A stretch of 33,243 bases of DNA, from positions 1-33,243 of the forward strand of contig JAHQVX010000139.1 in NCBI GenBank assembly GCA_019634125.1, in the 5' to 3' direction. Source of the DNA: Saprospiraceae bacterium (lineage in GTDB: Bacteria; Bacteroidota; Bacteroidia; Chitinophagales; JAHQVX01). Below are positions 1-7,654 of this stretch, piece by piece (within the stretch, counting starts at the first letter, position 1; the number at the start of each line of letters is the position of its first letter). The translations under genes and the position numbers were made by a program. The notes under the pieces were generated by a model. It saw only the letters and a program-made list of their open reading frames with translations. It did not search any database and had not been told where the DNA came from.

Positions 1-276
1 GTCGATAAAAACAAGGACGTTTGCTTCCATATCTGGAATAAGAAACTCTTCAGGATTTAAGCTTAAGCTACCTGCTTTAGCTACTTTGAAGGGGTGTTGC
101 TTAAGATCGTCTAAGTTGATATAGCGATACTCTTCGTGTTTCTTACCTGGTAGGCCAGTTCGTTTGAATTGTTCAAAAGCGGCTTGCCGCTTTTGATGAA
201 AACTACTGCCTTTACTTCCGTTTAAAGAAGCTTCAAACGTATCGAAATTAATTTGTATATCCGAAATACTATTCAT
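1..276 (-). CDS. sufD: SufD, Fe-S cluster assembly protein (N-terminal part, cut by window edge)
   Basis: The first 92 codons of sufD are visible; the gene runs off the left edge. SufD joins SufB and SufC in the SufBC2D scaffold complex that builds Fe-S clusters in the cytosol. The stretch PGKKHEEYRYINL at about residues 43-55 is typical of SufD N-termini. The ATG is 14 nt after the sufC stop, and AAAGGAG lies 8-9 nt ahead of it, an unusually clear Shine-Dalgarno for this kind of genome, which supports this start. It is the third gene of sufB-sufC-sufD. Codons 27-35 contain a perfect 11-bp inverted repeat (173-196). Identification rests on the N-terminal motif plus operon position and is strong. 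Confidence 0.9.
   Translation of the reverse strand, partial: MNSISDIQINFDTFEASLNGSKGSSFHQKRQAAFEQFKRTGLPGKKHEEYRYINLDDLKQHPFKVAKAGSLSLNPEEFLIPDMEANVLVFID
173..196. repeat. Intragenic inverted repeat, 11-bp arms, 2-nt loop (sufD)
   Basis: TCAAAAGCGGC, loop TT, GCCGCTTTTGA, over the HQKRQAAFE codons of sufD. Confidence 0.85.
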
Positions 277-290
277 GCCGATTTTCTCCT

Positions 291-1058
291 TTATGCTACT
301 CCAACTTCTTCCTTAATCCAATCATAACCTTGCTCTTCTAGCTTGAGAGCAAGTTCTTTGCCGCCAGACTTGACAATCCGACCGTCCATTAATACATGAA
401 CATAATCAGGAATAATGTAGTCTAGCAATCTTTGATAATGGGTAATGATTAAAAAGCTTCGGTTATCATCACGTAATGAGTTAACTCCGTTAGCTACGAT
501 TTTTAATGCATCGATATCTAATCCCGAATCGGTTTCGTCCATAATCGCAAATTCAGGATCTAGGACTGCCATTTGGAAAATTTCATTGCGCTTCTTTTCA
601 CCTCCTGAGAAACCTTCATTTACCGAACGGGAAATGAAATTGTCTCCAAGCTCTACAAGTTTTGCTTTCTCCCGAACGAGTTTTAAGAACTCACCAGCCT
701 TAAGTGGCTCGAGACCTTGGTAGGCTCTCTTCTCATTTAAGGCTTCTTTTAGGAAATTCGCATTACTTACTCCCGGGACTTCAATAGGGTATTGGAAAGC
801 AAGAAACATACCTTCATTTGCTCTTTCTTCTGGCTCCCACTCAAAGAGGTCTTGATCTTTGAAAGTTACTTTTCCTTCAGTTACTTCATACCCCTCTTTA
901 CCAGATAATACAGCAGCTAAAGTGCTTTTCCCAGAACCGTTAGGCCCCATGATCGCATGTACTTCACCAGGATTAATATTAAGATCAAGCCCTTTAAGGA
1001 TTTCTACCATTTGTCCTTCTGACTCTACAGATGCATGTAAGTTGTGAATGTTTATCAT
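291..1058 (-). CDS. sufC: SufC, Fe-S assembly ABC-type ATPase
   Basis: This is the cytosolic ABC-type ATPase of the SufBCD complex; its ATP cycle drives conformational change of the SufB-SufD core. At 255 aa it has the family's normal length. Visible motifs are Walker A GPNGSGKST (38-46), Q-loop around FQYP (88-91), the SufC-type signature GFSGGEKKR (149-157), Walker B FAIMDE (170-175), D-loop GLD and H207 in the switch ITHYQR. It starts 13 nt after the sufB stop and is followed by sufD, so the three are surely one transcript. There is no membrane segment, which separates it from importer ATPases. Nothing is broken or missing. Confidence 0.97.
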   Translation of the reverse strand: MINIHNLHASVESEGQMVEILKGLDLNINPGEVHAIMGPNGSGKSTLAAVLSGKEGYEVTEGKVTFKDQDLFEWEPEERANEGMFLAFQYPIEVPGVSNANFLKEALNEKRAYQGLEPLKAGEFLKLVREKAKLVELGDNFISRSVNEGFSGGEKKRNEIFQMAVLDPEFAIMDETDSGLDIDALKIVANGVNSLRDDNRSFLIITHYQRLLDYIIPDYVHVLMDGRIVKSGGKELALKLEEQGYDWIKEEVGVA

Positions 1059-1071
1059 GTTCGTGTTGTTC

Positions 1072-2514
1072 TTATCCTACGCTTCCTTCTAGGGAAACTG
1101 CTAATAATTTTTTCGCTTCTACCGCAAACTCCATAGGAAGTTTGTCTAATACTTCTCTACTAAAACCGTTTACGATCATTTCAGTAGCTTTTTCAGTGTC
1201 TATTCCACGTTGATTGAAATAGAATAAGATATCTTCTCCAATCTTTGAGGTAGTGGCCTCATGTTCAATGCTGGCCGTACTGTTTTTGTTTTCGATGTAT
1301 GGGAAGGTGTGTGCTCCACACTGATCTCCCATAAGCAGTGAATCACACTGAGAATAGTTTTGTGCACCTTCGGCGTGCTTGGAAATATGAACTAGGCCTC
1401 GGTAACTATTGTCGCTCTTTCCAGCCGAGATCCCCTTAGAAACGATTCTACTTTTCGTGTTTTTGCCTAAGTGAATCATTTTTGTACCGGTATCAGCTTG
1501 TTGTCTATTGTTGGTTACGGCTACTGAATAAAATTCACCGATAGAATGATCTCCTTTTAAGATACAAGAAGGGTATTTCCAGGTTACTGCCGAACCGGTT
1601 TCGACTTGTGTCCAGCTAATTTTGGCGCGTTCGTGTGCAATACCGCGTTTAGTAACAAAGTTGTAAACTCCACCTACACCGTGTTCATTCCCAGGATACC
1701 AGTTTTGGACTGTAGAATACTTTATCTCAGCGTTATCAAGCGCAATCAATTCAACTACAGCCGCATGCAGTTGATTTTCATCTCGCATAGGTGCTGTACA
1801 TCCTTCTAAGTAGCTAACGTAACTGCCTTCTTCAGCGACGATTAATGTTCGTTCGAACTGACCCGTACCTGCAGCATTTATCCTAAAGTAGGTGGAAAGC
1901 TCCATAGGACATCTTACACCCTTAGGGATATAACAGAACGAACCATCTGAGAATACAGCTGAATTTAAGGCTGCATAAAAGTTATCTGCAGTGGGTACAA
2001 CAGTTCCTAAGTATTTTTTAACTAAATCGGGGTGATCTTGAATGGCCTCACTAAAAGAACAGAATATTACGCCGTGTTTCTTCAATTCGTCACGGAATGT
2101 AGTCTTCACACTTACTGAATCCATAACAACATCTACGGCTACTCCAGTTAAGCGCTTTTGTTCTTCTAATGAAATACCGAGTTTCTCGAAGGTCTTTAGT
2201 AACTCTGGATCTACTTCATCAAGGCTATTTAACTGTGGCTTCTGTTTCGGAGCCGAATAGTAAGTGATTTCCTGAAAGTCTGGTTTATGATAAGTGACAT
2301 TTGGCCTGTTAGGCTCAGTCATTTTTTGCCAAGTACGAAGCGCATTTAATCTCCATTCTAACATCCATTCTGGCTCATTTTTCTTCGCAGAAATGAGACG
2401 AATAGTGTCTTCGTTGAGGCCTTTAGGAATTCGATCTTCTTCGATTTCTGTAACGAAACCGTATTCATATTCTTTGGAAGTGAATTCTTCTAATAACTGT
2501 TGTTCGTCGCTCAT
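1072..2514 (-). CDS. sufB: SufB, Fe-S cluster assembly scaffold
   Basis: SufB is the scaffold subunit on which the nascent Fe-S cluster forms. The 480-aa product has the normal length and the conserved C-terminal core: QCDSLL with C390 (equivalent to the catalytic Cys405 of E. coli SufB), CGAHTFP, and EHEATTS with H418/E419. It is the first gene of the suf transcript; no Rrf2-type regulator and no sufA precede it here. Upstream there are 136 nt before a response-regulator gene. This gap holds two matching palindromes (2539-2556 and 2641-2658), the nearer one 25 nt before the ATG and overlapping a one-mismatch minus-7 box (AATCTTTG, 2543-2550), so regulation at this point is likely but the regulator is inferred. 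Confidence 0.97.
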   Translation of the reverse strand: MSDEQQLLEEFTSKEYEYGFVTEIEEDRIPKGLNEDTIRLISAKKNEPEWMLEWRLNALRTWQKMTEPNRPNVTYHKPDFQEITYYSAPKQKPQLNSLDEVDPELLKTFEKLGISLEEQKRLTGVAVDVVMDSVSVKTTFRDELKKHGVIFCSFSEAIQDHPDLVKKYLGTVVPTADNFYAALNSAVFSDGSFCYIPKGVRCPMELSTYFRINAAGTGQFERTLIVAEEGSYVSYLEGCTAPMRDENQLHAAVVELIALDNAEIKYSTVQNWYPGNEHGVGGVYNFVTKRGIAHERAKISWTQVETGSAVTWKYPSCILKGDHSIGEFYSVAVTNNRQQADTGTKMIHLGKNTKSRIVSKGISAGKSDNSYRGLVHISKHAEGAQNYSQCDSLLMGDQCGAHTFPYIENKNSTASIEHEATTSKIGEDILFYFNQRGIDTEKATEMIVNGFSREVLDKLPMEFAVEAKKLLAVSLEGSVG

Positions 2515-2538
2515 AGAGTTGTCTATTGGGATGCGAAA

Positions 2539-2556
2539 TTACCAAAGATTTGGTAA
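2539..2556. promoter_or_regulatory. Palindrome upstream of sufB, 7-2-7 core (candidate operator)
   Basis: TTACCAAA, spacer GA, TTTGGTAA: perfect 8-bp arms, 25 nt upstream of the sufB ATG. The core TACCAAA-NN-TTTGGTA matches the second palindrome at 2641-2658 at all but one symmetric pair. The 7-2-7 layout is the one known for NarL/NarP-family sites, and the adjacent upstream gene encodes a NarL-type protein. On the minus strand it contains AATCTTTG, one mismatch from the Bacteroidota minus-7 box TAnnTTTG, so a bound protein would meet the suf promoter. Function is inferred. Confidence 0.5.
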
Positions 2557-2640
2557 AAGGCATTAAATTCTGTATTCTTTTTTATTACTGGGTTGTAGCT
2601 GATATTACAAGTGCCTCAGTTCGAGAGGAAAATTCAATCT

Positions 2641-2658
2641 CTACCTAAAATTAGGTAG
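2641..2658. promoter_or_regulatory. Second TACCWAA-NN-TTWGGTA palindrome, overlapping a regulator stop codon
   Basis: CTACCTAA, spacer AA, TTAGGTAG: perfect 8-bp arms. It overlaps the last two codons and stop of the response-regulator gene and lies 102 nt from the palindrome at 2539-2556 (start to start). Half-site TACCTAA matches six of seven positions of the NarL heptamer TACYYMT. The two-base spacer makes it a poor RNA hairpin, which favours a protein-binding site over a terminator. The role is inferred. Confidence 0.45.
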
Positions 2659-3289
2659 TCGAGATTCCTTCGTTTAAAGCATAGAGAATAACCTCCGCAG
2701 AAGATTTTAAGTTCAGTTTTTTCATGATATTTTTCTGGTGGGTATAAATGGTGTGGATTGATAAGTCCAGTTCGTCAGCTATGTCTTTGGCTTTCAGGCC
2801 TCTTGACATACATTTTACCACATCCATTTCTCTAGAGCTTAAAATGGAAGGCTTACAATTGGTCGGCAACTTTTCAATTTGCCCCTCGAGGATGAAATCA
2901 AGAACTCTGTTACAGAAGAATTTTTCGCCTTTTGAAGTGGCTTCAATGGCATCTAGGATTTCACGTTTATCACAATCTTTGGTTAAAAAACTCAGTACAC
3001 CAACTTCAATGGCACGAAGTACTTCCGTTTTATTGGAGTAATCCGTGATGGCTATAATGTTCGTGTCTGGGGAGAGGCTTTTCACTTCAGCAACTTCCTC
3101 GAGGCTAAATTCCTCTACCTTATTGTAATCGAGTATCAATACGTCGATGACTGATTGAGAGATGGCGGAAAAAGTTTCATTTTTGTTCTCGCACATTTCA
3201 GTGATTTCGTACCCATTCTTACGAAGAAGATCGTATAGCCCATGTCTTACAATAAATTGGGCGTCTGCAATAACAACATTCCTGCTCAT
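2651..3289 (-). CDS. Response regulator, NarL/FixJ (LuxR-type HTH) family, orphan
   Basis: A two-domain transcriptional regulator of 212 aa. The receiver domain (about 1-120) has phosphoacceptor D54, T82 and K104; the usual acidic pair after strand 1 is reduced to one acid (D9, with A8 before it), so metal binding may be altered. The C-terminal LuxR-type helix-turn-helix (about 148-208) contains LSSREMDVV and the recognition helix near SIHTIYTHQKNIMKKL. No histidine kinase gene is next to it. The minus-7 box TATGTTTG (3294-3301) ends 5 nt before the ATG, implying a leaderless or nearly leaderless mRNA. It precedes sufB in the same direction, and two NarL-like palindromes follow it, so control of suf is a testable guess. 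Confidence 0.9.
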   Translation of the reverse strand: MSRNVVIADAQFIVRHGLYDLLRKNGYEITEMCENKNETFSAISQSVIDVLILDYNKVEEFSLEEVAEVKSLSPDTNIIAITDYSNKTEVLRAIEVGVLSFLTKDCDKREILDAIEATSKGEKFFCNRVLDFILEGQIEKLPTNCKPSILSSREMDVVKCMSRGLKAKDIADELDLSIHTIYTHQKNIMKKLNLKSSAEVILYALNEGISTT

Positions 3290-3293
3290 CTTG

Positions 3294-3301
3294 CAAACAT
3301 A
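3294..3301 (-). promoter_or_regulatory. Minus-7 box TATGTTTG for the response-regulator gene
   Basis: On the minus strand the octamer fits the Bacteroidota TAnnTTTG element exactly. It lies 5 nt upstream of the ATG, so the transcript would begin at or beside the start codon. No clear TTG is seen at minus 33. Confidence 0.45.
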
Positions 3302-3373
3302 GCGAAGAAAGAAGGCTTTTTCGTACGAATAAAATAATTCTATATTTATGGTTGAATTTTAAATCATCCCTTT

Positions 3374-4285
3374 ATGAAGAATTTTTACCTATCTCTAATT
3401 TTATTCTGTTTCAGCAATTCGGCTTTTGCCGCAACTTTTGTGACTGTAGAAAGTACTGAAATTACTGCAAATGGGGAGTTCCGGGTTGTTGCCTTAAGTG
3501 ATACTGTTTTTGGTGATGAGGTCATTGGTCAATATCGGTATGATGATGGCATGGGTGGCTTTATTTTTTCAGGCTTTCAAATGTTTACGTTCTTAGAAGA
3601 TGCTGGTGGCGGCAATTTCCGTTTTGAGCTTACATTCACTGTGCCTATGGGTATAAATACTGTGGATGTGGAGGTATGTAATGAAAACGCTGGTTTTGTG
3701 TTTAATTGTACGGGTTTTGTGGAGACGGTGACTGGACTTCCAGTTGAATTGGGTGCTTTTACGGCGGAAGTGAAAAGTGGCGAAGTGGCGTTGAAATGGA
3801 GAACCCTTTCAGAGGAAAATGTATCGCATTTCGATATCCAGCGCAGTACGAACGGTATTGATTTTGAATCTGTTTATGAAGTAAGTGCTGCCGGGAATTC
3901 TACTACGGCTTTAACGTACGAATTCAGCGATGCCATTCTGGTCCCTGGTGAGATTTTTTACCGATTGCATATGGTGGATATGGATGGCTCTTCGGAGTAT
4001 TCTAAGATCATTAGTGTAGATGTAGCTGGGCAAAAGGAGCGTTTGTTGGCATTTAATCCGTTTAATCGAGCTTTGATGGTAGTGAGCGATAAACTTTGTA
4101 CGACTGCTGGTCGGGTTCAAGTTGTAGATCAGAGTGGTCAAGTGGTATTCCAACGCGGCTTTTCTATGGACGATATGTGTGGAAATACTGAGTTATACAT
4201 GAATGAATTGTCTTCGGGGATGTACTATGTTCTCGTGACGACTGAACGAGGTTTGCGCGATAGTTTTTCGATTATGGTTCGGTAG
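3374..4285 (+). CDS. Secreted protein with type IX secretion-like C-terminal sorting domain
   Basis: A 303-aa exported protein of unknown function. The signal peptide runs to about AFA at residue 19. The N-terminal third (about 20-115) is a beta-rich region with no motif I recognise. From about residue 118 (LPVELGAFTAEVKSGEVALKW) follows a fibronectin-III-like region ending with FYRLHMVDMDGSSEYS, then an about 80-residue tail finishing in SSGMYYVLVTTERG, the pattern of type A sorting domains cleaved during type IX secretion. The downstream gene shares the same C-terminal half, so they are tandem paralogues. The nearest promoter-like octamer upstream is TATATTTA, one mismatch from consensus. 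A strong terminator follows the stop, so it is probably monocistronic. Confidence 0.85.
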   Translation: MKNFYLSLILFCFSNSAFAATFVTVESTEITANGEFRVVALSDTVFGDEVIGQYRYDDGMGGFIFSGFQMFTFLEDAGGGNFRFELTFTVPMGINTVDVEVCNENAGFVFNCTGFVETVTGLPVELGAFTAEVKSGEVALKWRTLSEENVSHFDIQRSTNGIDFESVYEVSAAGNSTTALTYEFSDAILVPGEIFYRLHMVDMDGSSEYSKIISVDVAGQKERLLAFNPFNRALMVVSDKLCTTAGRVQVVDQSGQVVFQRGFSMDDMCGNTELYMNELSSGMYYVLVTTERGLRDSFSIMVR

Positions 4286-4306
4286 TGAATTGAATGAAAT
4301 TATAAG

Positions 4307-4335
4307 AAAACCACCCCGGACGGGGTGGTTTTTTT
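4307..4335 (+). terminator. Rho-independent terminator
   Basis: AAAACCACCCCG, loop GA, CGGGGTGGTTTT, then more T. The perfect 12-bp stem and T-run lie 22 nt after the upstream stop. The arms AAACCACCCC/GGGGTGGTTT recur exactly in the rpoD terminator at 13267-13289. Confidence 0.9.
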
Positions 4336-4377
4336 CGTTTAGACATTATTCACTATTTTGTACGAAGGACTAAAACT

Positions 4378-5838
4378 ATGTTGAAGCCACTTTTTTTCGG
4401 TTTATGTTTCTTTTGGGCAGCTTTCGCTGCCGCCCAGGAGCCATTTATTCGTACCGAATTTGGATTGGGGCAGTATGGATATTTAGAACTCGACGCGCGC
4501 ACCTTTGCCCGACTAGATCGAAATACATTCACCAATATCGACTATTTAAGAGCTCGCTACTATGTAGATGATGGCAACGCCATTGATATGCCCACAAATT
4601 GGGTCTACAACACCCCATTTGATTGGCAATGTAGCGGGGGAATGGATCAGTTTCGAGATAGTCCAGACTTTAATCCGCTCAACTTTGGTGCCGAGTGGGA
4701 AGCGGGTGCCGATGTAGATGTTTCGGTTTATGCCAACTACTGCGGTGGTACTCAGAGCTATACCGACCCTCAAGTAGATATTGGCTTTAATCAACGGCAT
4801 TATGAAGTAGTAGATGTAGATGCAGCTGCACACATCTCAGATCAATTAGGCATTGAAGATGGAAATGGAGATTGTACTTCGGCATTAGTAGCCTCCTTTA
4901 CTATTGATGTGGGGGCTAAAACCGATTTGTCGATAGAACGATTATTTGTCGAGAATGTGGGCACTGCCCAAGAAGTCACCAATATACCCAATGCAGCGTT
5001 TACCGTCTTTTACGAACCTGTAACCGGTTCAGAATCATTTGATGGTACTGAAAATATAGCTGCATTTATGTTGTTTGGTGATTGGGGCGGAAACCCCACA
5101 AACAATAATATTTACGGAGCAGAAGGGTTGAGTATACCACTACTAACCCAAACCCGGATATATATCGCAGCTTGCGATCTAGAAACAGGGTCTAATGGCT
5201 TATCCATTGAACTCAATATAATTAACGACGGGATTTCTCTTGGCCCAGCCAATGATACCAGTTTCGATCTGTTACGAATTGATGAGACGAGCATTTCCCG
5301 ACAAGCATTGATATTGCCCGTTGAGCTTTCTGGTTTTTTTGGTGAAGCTACACCCAATGGTATTCAATTAAATTGGAAGACAAGCAATGAAGAAGGATTT
5401 TCTCATTTTGAAATCGAACGTAGCTTGGATGATACCACGTTCCAATCTCTAGGGAGAGTGACTGCGAATGGAGCAGGGTCTTATGCTTATCTGGATGCAT
5501 TTAGTCCTAAGGTAGAGACGTTGTATTATCGATTAAAAATGGTCGATAAAGATGGGCGTTATTGGTATTCAGATATTCTACGCCTGAAACCTCTATTCAC
5601 CGAAGAAATCACTATGTTTTTTGATCCTGCCCAAGGCGGAATTGTAGTGCAGGGCTTAAAGCAGCAAAAGGGTGATGTAGCAGTTTTTATTTACTCAATC
5701 AGCGGCACATTAGTGGCAGAAAGACAAGGACAGTTGAGCCAGCCTGTTGTAAATACAAGTGCCATCAGTGCTGGGATGTATATCGTAGTACTATTAATTG
5801 ACGAGAAAAGGGTAGTGAATAAAGTTGTCGTTCCCTAA
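4378..5838 (+). CDS. Secreted protein with type IX secretion-like C-terminal sorting domain (paralogue of preceding gene)
   Basis: A 486-aa exported protein; the signal peptide ends near FAAAQ at about residue 20. Residues about 20-310 form a beta-rich, aromatic, aspartate-rich region (NWVYNTPFDWQCSGG, a few cysteines) that I do not recognise. From about residue 315, LPVELSGFFGEATPNGIQLNW to YYRLKMVDKDGRYWYSD matches the fibronectin-III-like region of the preceding gene, followed by a sorting tail ending SAGMYIVVLLIDEKRVV. It is therefore likely secreted or surface-anchored through the type IX system, for which no machinery gene is in this window. Its stop is one base from the stop of the convergent Nudix-type gene, with no terminator hairpin between. 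A loose promoter box (TATTTTG, 4354-4360) precedes the start. Confidence 0.85.
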   Translation: MLKPLFFGLCFFWAAFAAAQEPFIRTEFGLGQYGYLELDARTFARLDRNTFTNIDYLRARYYVDDGNAIDMPTNWVYNTPFDWQCSGGMDQFRDSPDFNPLNFGAEWEAGADVDVSVYANYCGGTQSYTDPQVDIGFNQRHYEVVDVDAAAHISDQLGIEDGNGDCTSALVASFTIDVGAKTDLSIERLFVENVGTAQEVTNIPNAAFTVFYEPVTGSESFDGTENIAAFMLFGDWGGNPTNNNIYGAEGLSIPLLTQTRIYIAACDLETGSNGLSIELNIINDGISLGPANDTSFDLLRIDETSISRQALILPVELSGFFGEATPNGIQLNWKTSNEEGFSHFEIERSLDDTTFQSLGRVTANGAGSYAYLDAFSPKVETLYYRLKMVDKDGRYWYSDILRLKPLFTEEITMFFDPAQGGIVVQGLKQQKGDVAVFIYSISGTLVAERQGQLSQPVVNTSAISAGMYIVVLLIDEKRVVNKVVVP

Positions 5839-5839
5839 T

Positions 5840-6535
5840 CTACAGTGCGAAATTGAAACCGAGGGTTTGCAACTTATCGTAGCGCTCCATGTCAAATTTA
5901 TAGAGACGAGCCGCACGATGCGCTACACCTTTTTGCTTTTCGTTTAATGGAATCAACATATCCATACTCAAGATCTTTTTCCGGAAATTTCGCTTGTCGA
6001 AATCCGTATCTAAAATCGTTTCATACAAACTTTGAAGCTGCGTCAAAGTGAATTTTTCAGGCAATAAGTTAAAACCAATAGGTTGATACCTGATTTTCCC
6101 TTTCAACCGGGTTAAGGCCGTAGATAAAATTTTGAAGTGATCGAAGGCTAATTCGCGAATTTCAGATATGGAACGCCATTCTGCCATTGTTGCAAAGCCA
6201 GACGGTAATAAGTCGAAATCAGAAGGTTTAATCAATGCATAATAGGTCACAGTTACTACGCGCCCTAATGGGTGCCTAGTAATATTTCCGAAGGTGAAAA
6301 GCTGCTCTAGAAAAATGTCATCTAGACCAGTTAATTCTCTGAGCACTCGTTTAGCTGATTCATCGATGTTTTCATCAATATTGACTAAATCTCCGGGTAG
6401 AGCCATCTGCCCGAAGAAGGGTTCTTCCCCTCTTTCGATCAATAAAACCTTGAGGTCAATTTCATTTTCATCGAAACCGAAAATGACGCAGTCTACAGAA
6501 ATGTTAATTATGGAGCGATCTATGGGGTTTGCCAT
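5840..6535 (-). CDS. Nudix-fold transcriptional regulator, NrtR-like (winged-helix C-terminus)
   Basis: A 231-aa protein with a Nudix-fold N-terminal domain (about 10-145) and a C-terminal winged-helix region (about 150-231, with FTLTQLQSLYETIL and FDKRNFRKKIL). This is the architecture of NrtR-type regulators, which bind a nucleotide-sugar or sugar-derived effector and repress neighbouring genes. The Nudix box is degenerate: where REUxEExGU is expected it reads RVLRELTGL, lacking two of the three acidic residues, so hydrolysis is unlikely. I chose the ATG at 6535 (MANPIDRSI) because homology begins there; an upstream in-frame start at 6586 would add 17 unlikely residues. It is divergent from pfkA and the sugar-kinase-like gene, which are its most plausible targets. 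Confidence 0.8.
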   Translation of the reverse strand: MANPIDRSIINISVDCVIFGFDENEIDLKVLLIERGEEPFFGQMALPGDLVNIDENIDESAKRVLRELTGLDDIFLEQLFTFGNITRHPLGRVVTVTYYALIKPSDFDLLPSGFATMAEWRSISEIRELAFDHFKILSTALTRLKGKIRYQPIGFNLLPEKFTLTQLQSLYETILDTDFDKRNFRKKILSMDMLIPLNEKQKGVAHRAARLYKFDMERYDKLQTLGFNFAL

Positions 6536-6593
6536 ATGATAGGTTGTTGAAAAAAAAGATAATGGCGAAAATACACAATCGCTCAACTTATAA

Positions 6594-6601
6594 TAAATTT
6601 G
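6594..6601 (+). promoter_or_regulatory. Minus-7 box TAAATTTG upstream of pfkA
   Basis: The octamer matches TAnnTTTG exactly and lies in the pfkA/Nudix divergent gap, giving a leader of about 50 nt to the pfkA ATG at 6659. No convincing TTG is seen at minus 33. The assignment is tentative. Confidence 0.35.
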
Positions 6602-6658
6602 TGGGATTATTTGCGAGGTGTGGGAAATACACTATCTTGCGCTAAATTATACTTGTCC

Positions 6659-7645
6659 ATGAACCCAAATTCGGCAGTAAAACGAGTAGGTTTATTCACT
6701 TCTGGAGGGGATTCCCCCGGCATGAATGCTGCAATACGAGCAGTTGTTCGGTCATGTATTTATTACGATTTAGATATCTATGGAATTCGACGTGGTTATG
6801 CTGGAATGATCGAAGGAGATATCTTCAGGATGAACTCTCGGTCTGTGAGTGGAATAATTCAACGTGGCGGAACTATTTTAAAAAGTGCCCGCAGTATGGA
6901 ATTCAAAACGAAGGAGGGACGTCAGAAAGCCTTTGATAACATCAGTAAGCATGATATTGATTCTATGGTGGTTATTGGCGGAGATGGCTCTTTTAGAGGT
7001 GCTCAAGCTTTCGAAGCCGAGCATGGTGTAAAAATGGTCGGTGTTCCTGGAACGATCGATAATGATTTGTTTGGTACCGATTATACCATAGGGTATGATA
7101 CTGCAACGAATACAGCTGTTGACGCTATTGATAAGATTAAAGATACCGCGGATGCCCACGATCGTCTGTTTTTTGTTGAAGTAATGGGTCGAGATGCCGG
7201 ATTTATTGCATTGAAGACAGGAATTAGTTGTGGAGCGGAAGCCATCATGATTCCAGAAGACAATATGAAGCTTGATGAGTTGATTGATATTTTGAAGAAA
7301 GGCCGTCCAAGTAAGAATTCAAGTATCGTAGTAGTTGCTGAAGGCGATAACCTCGGCGGTGCTTTTGTAATTGCAGAGAAAGTCAAAGAACAGTTTCAAC
7401 AATATGAAACCAAAGTAACTATTCTCGGTCACCTCCAAAGAGGGGGAAGCCCAAGTTGTTTTGATCGTGTTTTGGCGAGTAGGTTAGGTTTAGCAGCTGT
7501 TGAGGCATTAATGGCAGGTAAGTCTGGTATTATGGTTGGGCAAGTGCATTCCGATATCATTCAAACTCCTTTAGAGCAGGCCACAAAGCATGGCCCAAGA
7601 ATTAATCAAGACTTACTTAGACTAGCAAAAATCATTTCCATTTAA
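6659..7645 (+). CDS. pfkA: 6-phosphofructokinase, ATP-dependent
   Basis: Phosphorylates fructose 6-phosphate to fructose 1,6-bisphosphate in glycolysis. The 328-aa product has the usual bacterial length and motifs: GGDSPGMN (16-23), GGDGS (107-111), the catalytic GTIDND (131-136), GYDTATNTA, MGRDAG (176-181) and LGHLQRGGSP near the C-terminus. Glycine rather than aspartate in GGDGS and no lysine before GTIDND point to ATP rather than pyrophosphate as donor. An in-frame upstream start at 6599 is rejected because MNPNSAVKRVGLFTSGG aligns with the normal N-terminus. The next gene starts 9 nt after the stop, so the two are co-transcribed. Confidence 0.96.
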   Translation: MNPNSAVKRVGLFTSGGDSPGMNAAIRAVVRSCIYYDLDIYGIRRGYAGMIEGDIFRMNSRSVSGIIQRGGTILKSARSMEFKTKEGRQKAFDNISKHDIDSMVVIGGDGSFRGAQAFEAEHGVKMVGVPGTIDNDLFGTDYTIGYDTATNTAVDAIDKIKDTADAHDRLFFVEVMGRDAGFIALKTGISCGAEAIMIPEDNMKLDELIDILKKGRPSKNSSIVVVAEGDNLGGAFVIAEKVKEQFQQYETKVTILGHLQRGGSPSCFDRVLASRLGLAAVEALMAGKSGIMVGQVHSDIIQTPLEQATKHGPRINQDLLRLAKIISI

Positions 7646-7654
7646 AAGTAGTAT

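Noticed and set aside
300-352. CTTGCTCT...AGAGCAAG dyad near the sufC 3' end
   Set aside because: Eight-bp arms with a 9-nt loop and no T-run; too weak for a terminator and not in the short-loop class.
445-2566. Plus-strand open frames opposite sufC and sufB
   Set aside because: They are reading-frame shadows of well-conserved suf genes, with no family pattern, promoter or plausible context.
5164-5178. ATCGCA-GCT-TGCGAT small hairpin in the second secreted gene
   Set aside because: Six-bp arms are expected by chance in a window of this size, so it was not counted with the intragenic repeats.
6536-6598. Longer N-termini for the Nudix regulator and for pfkA
   Set aside because: Both extensions fall outside the family alignment and overlap in the divergent promoter gap; internal ATGs give normal N-termini.
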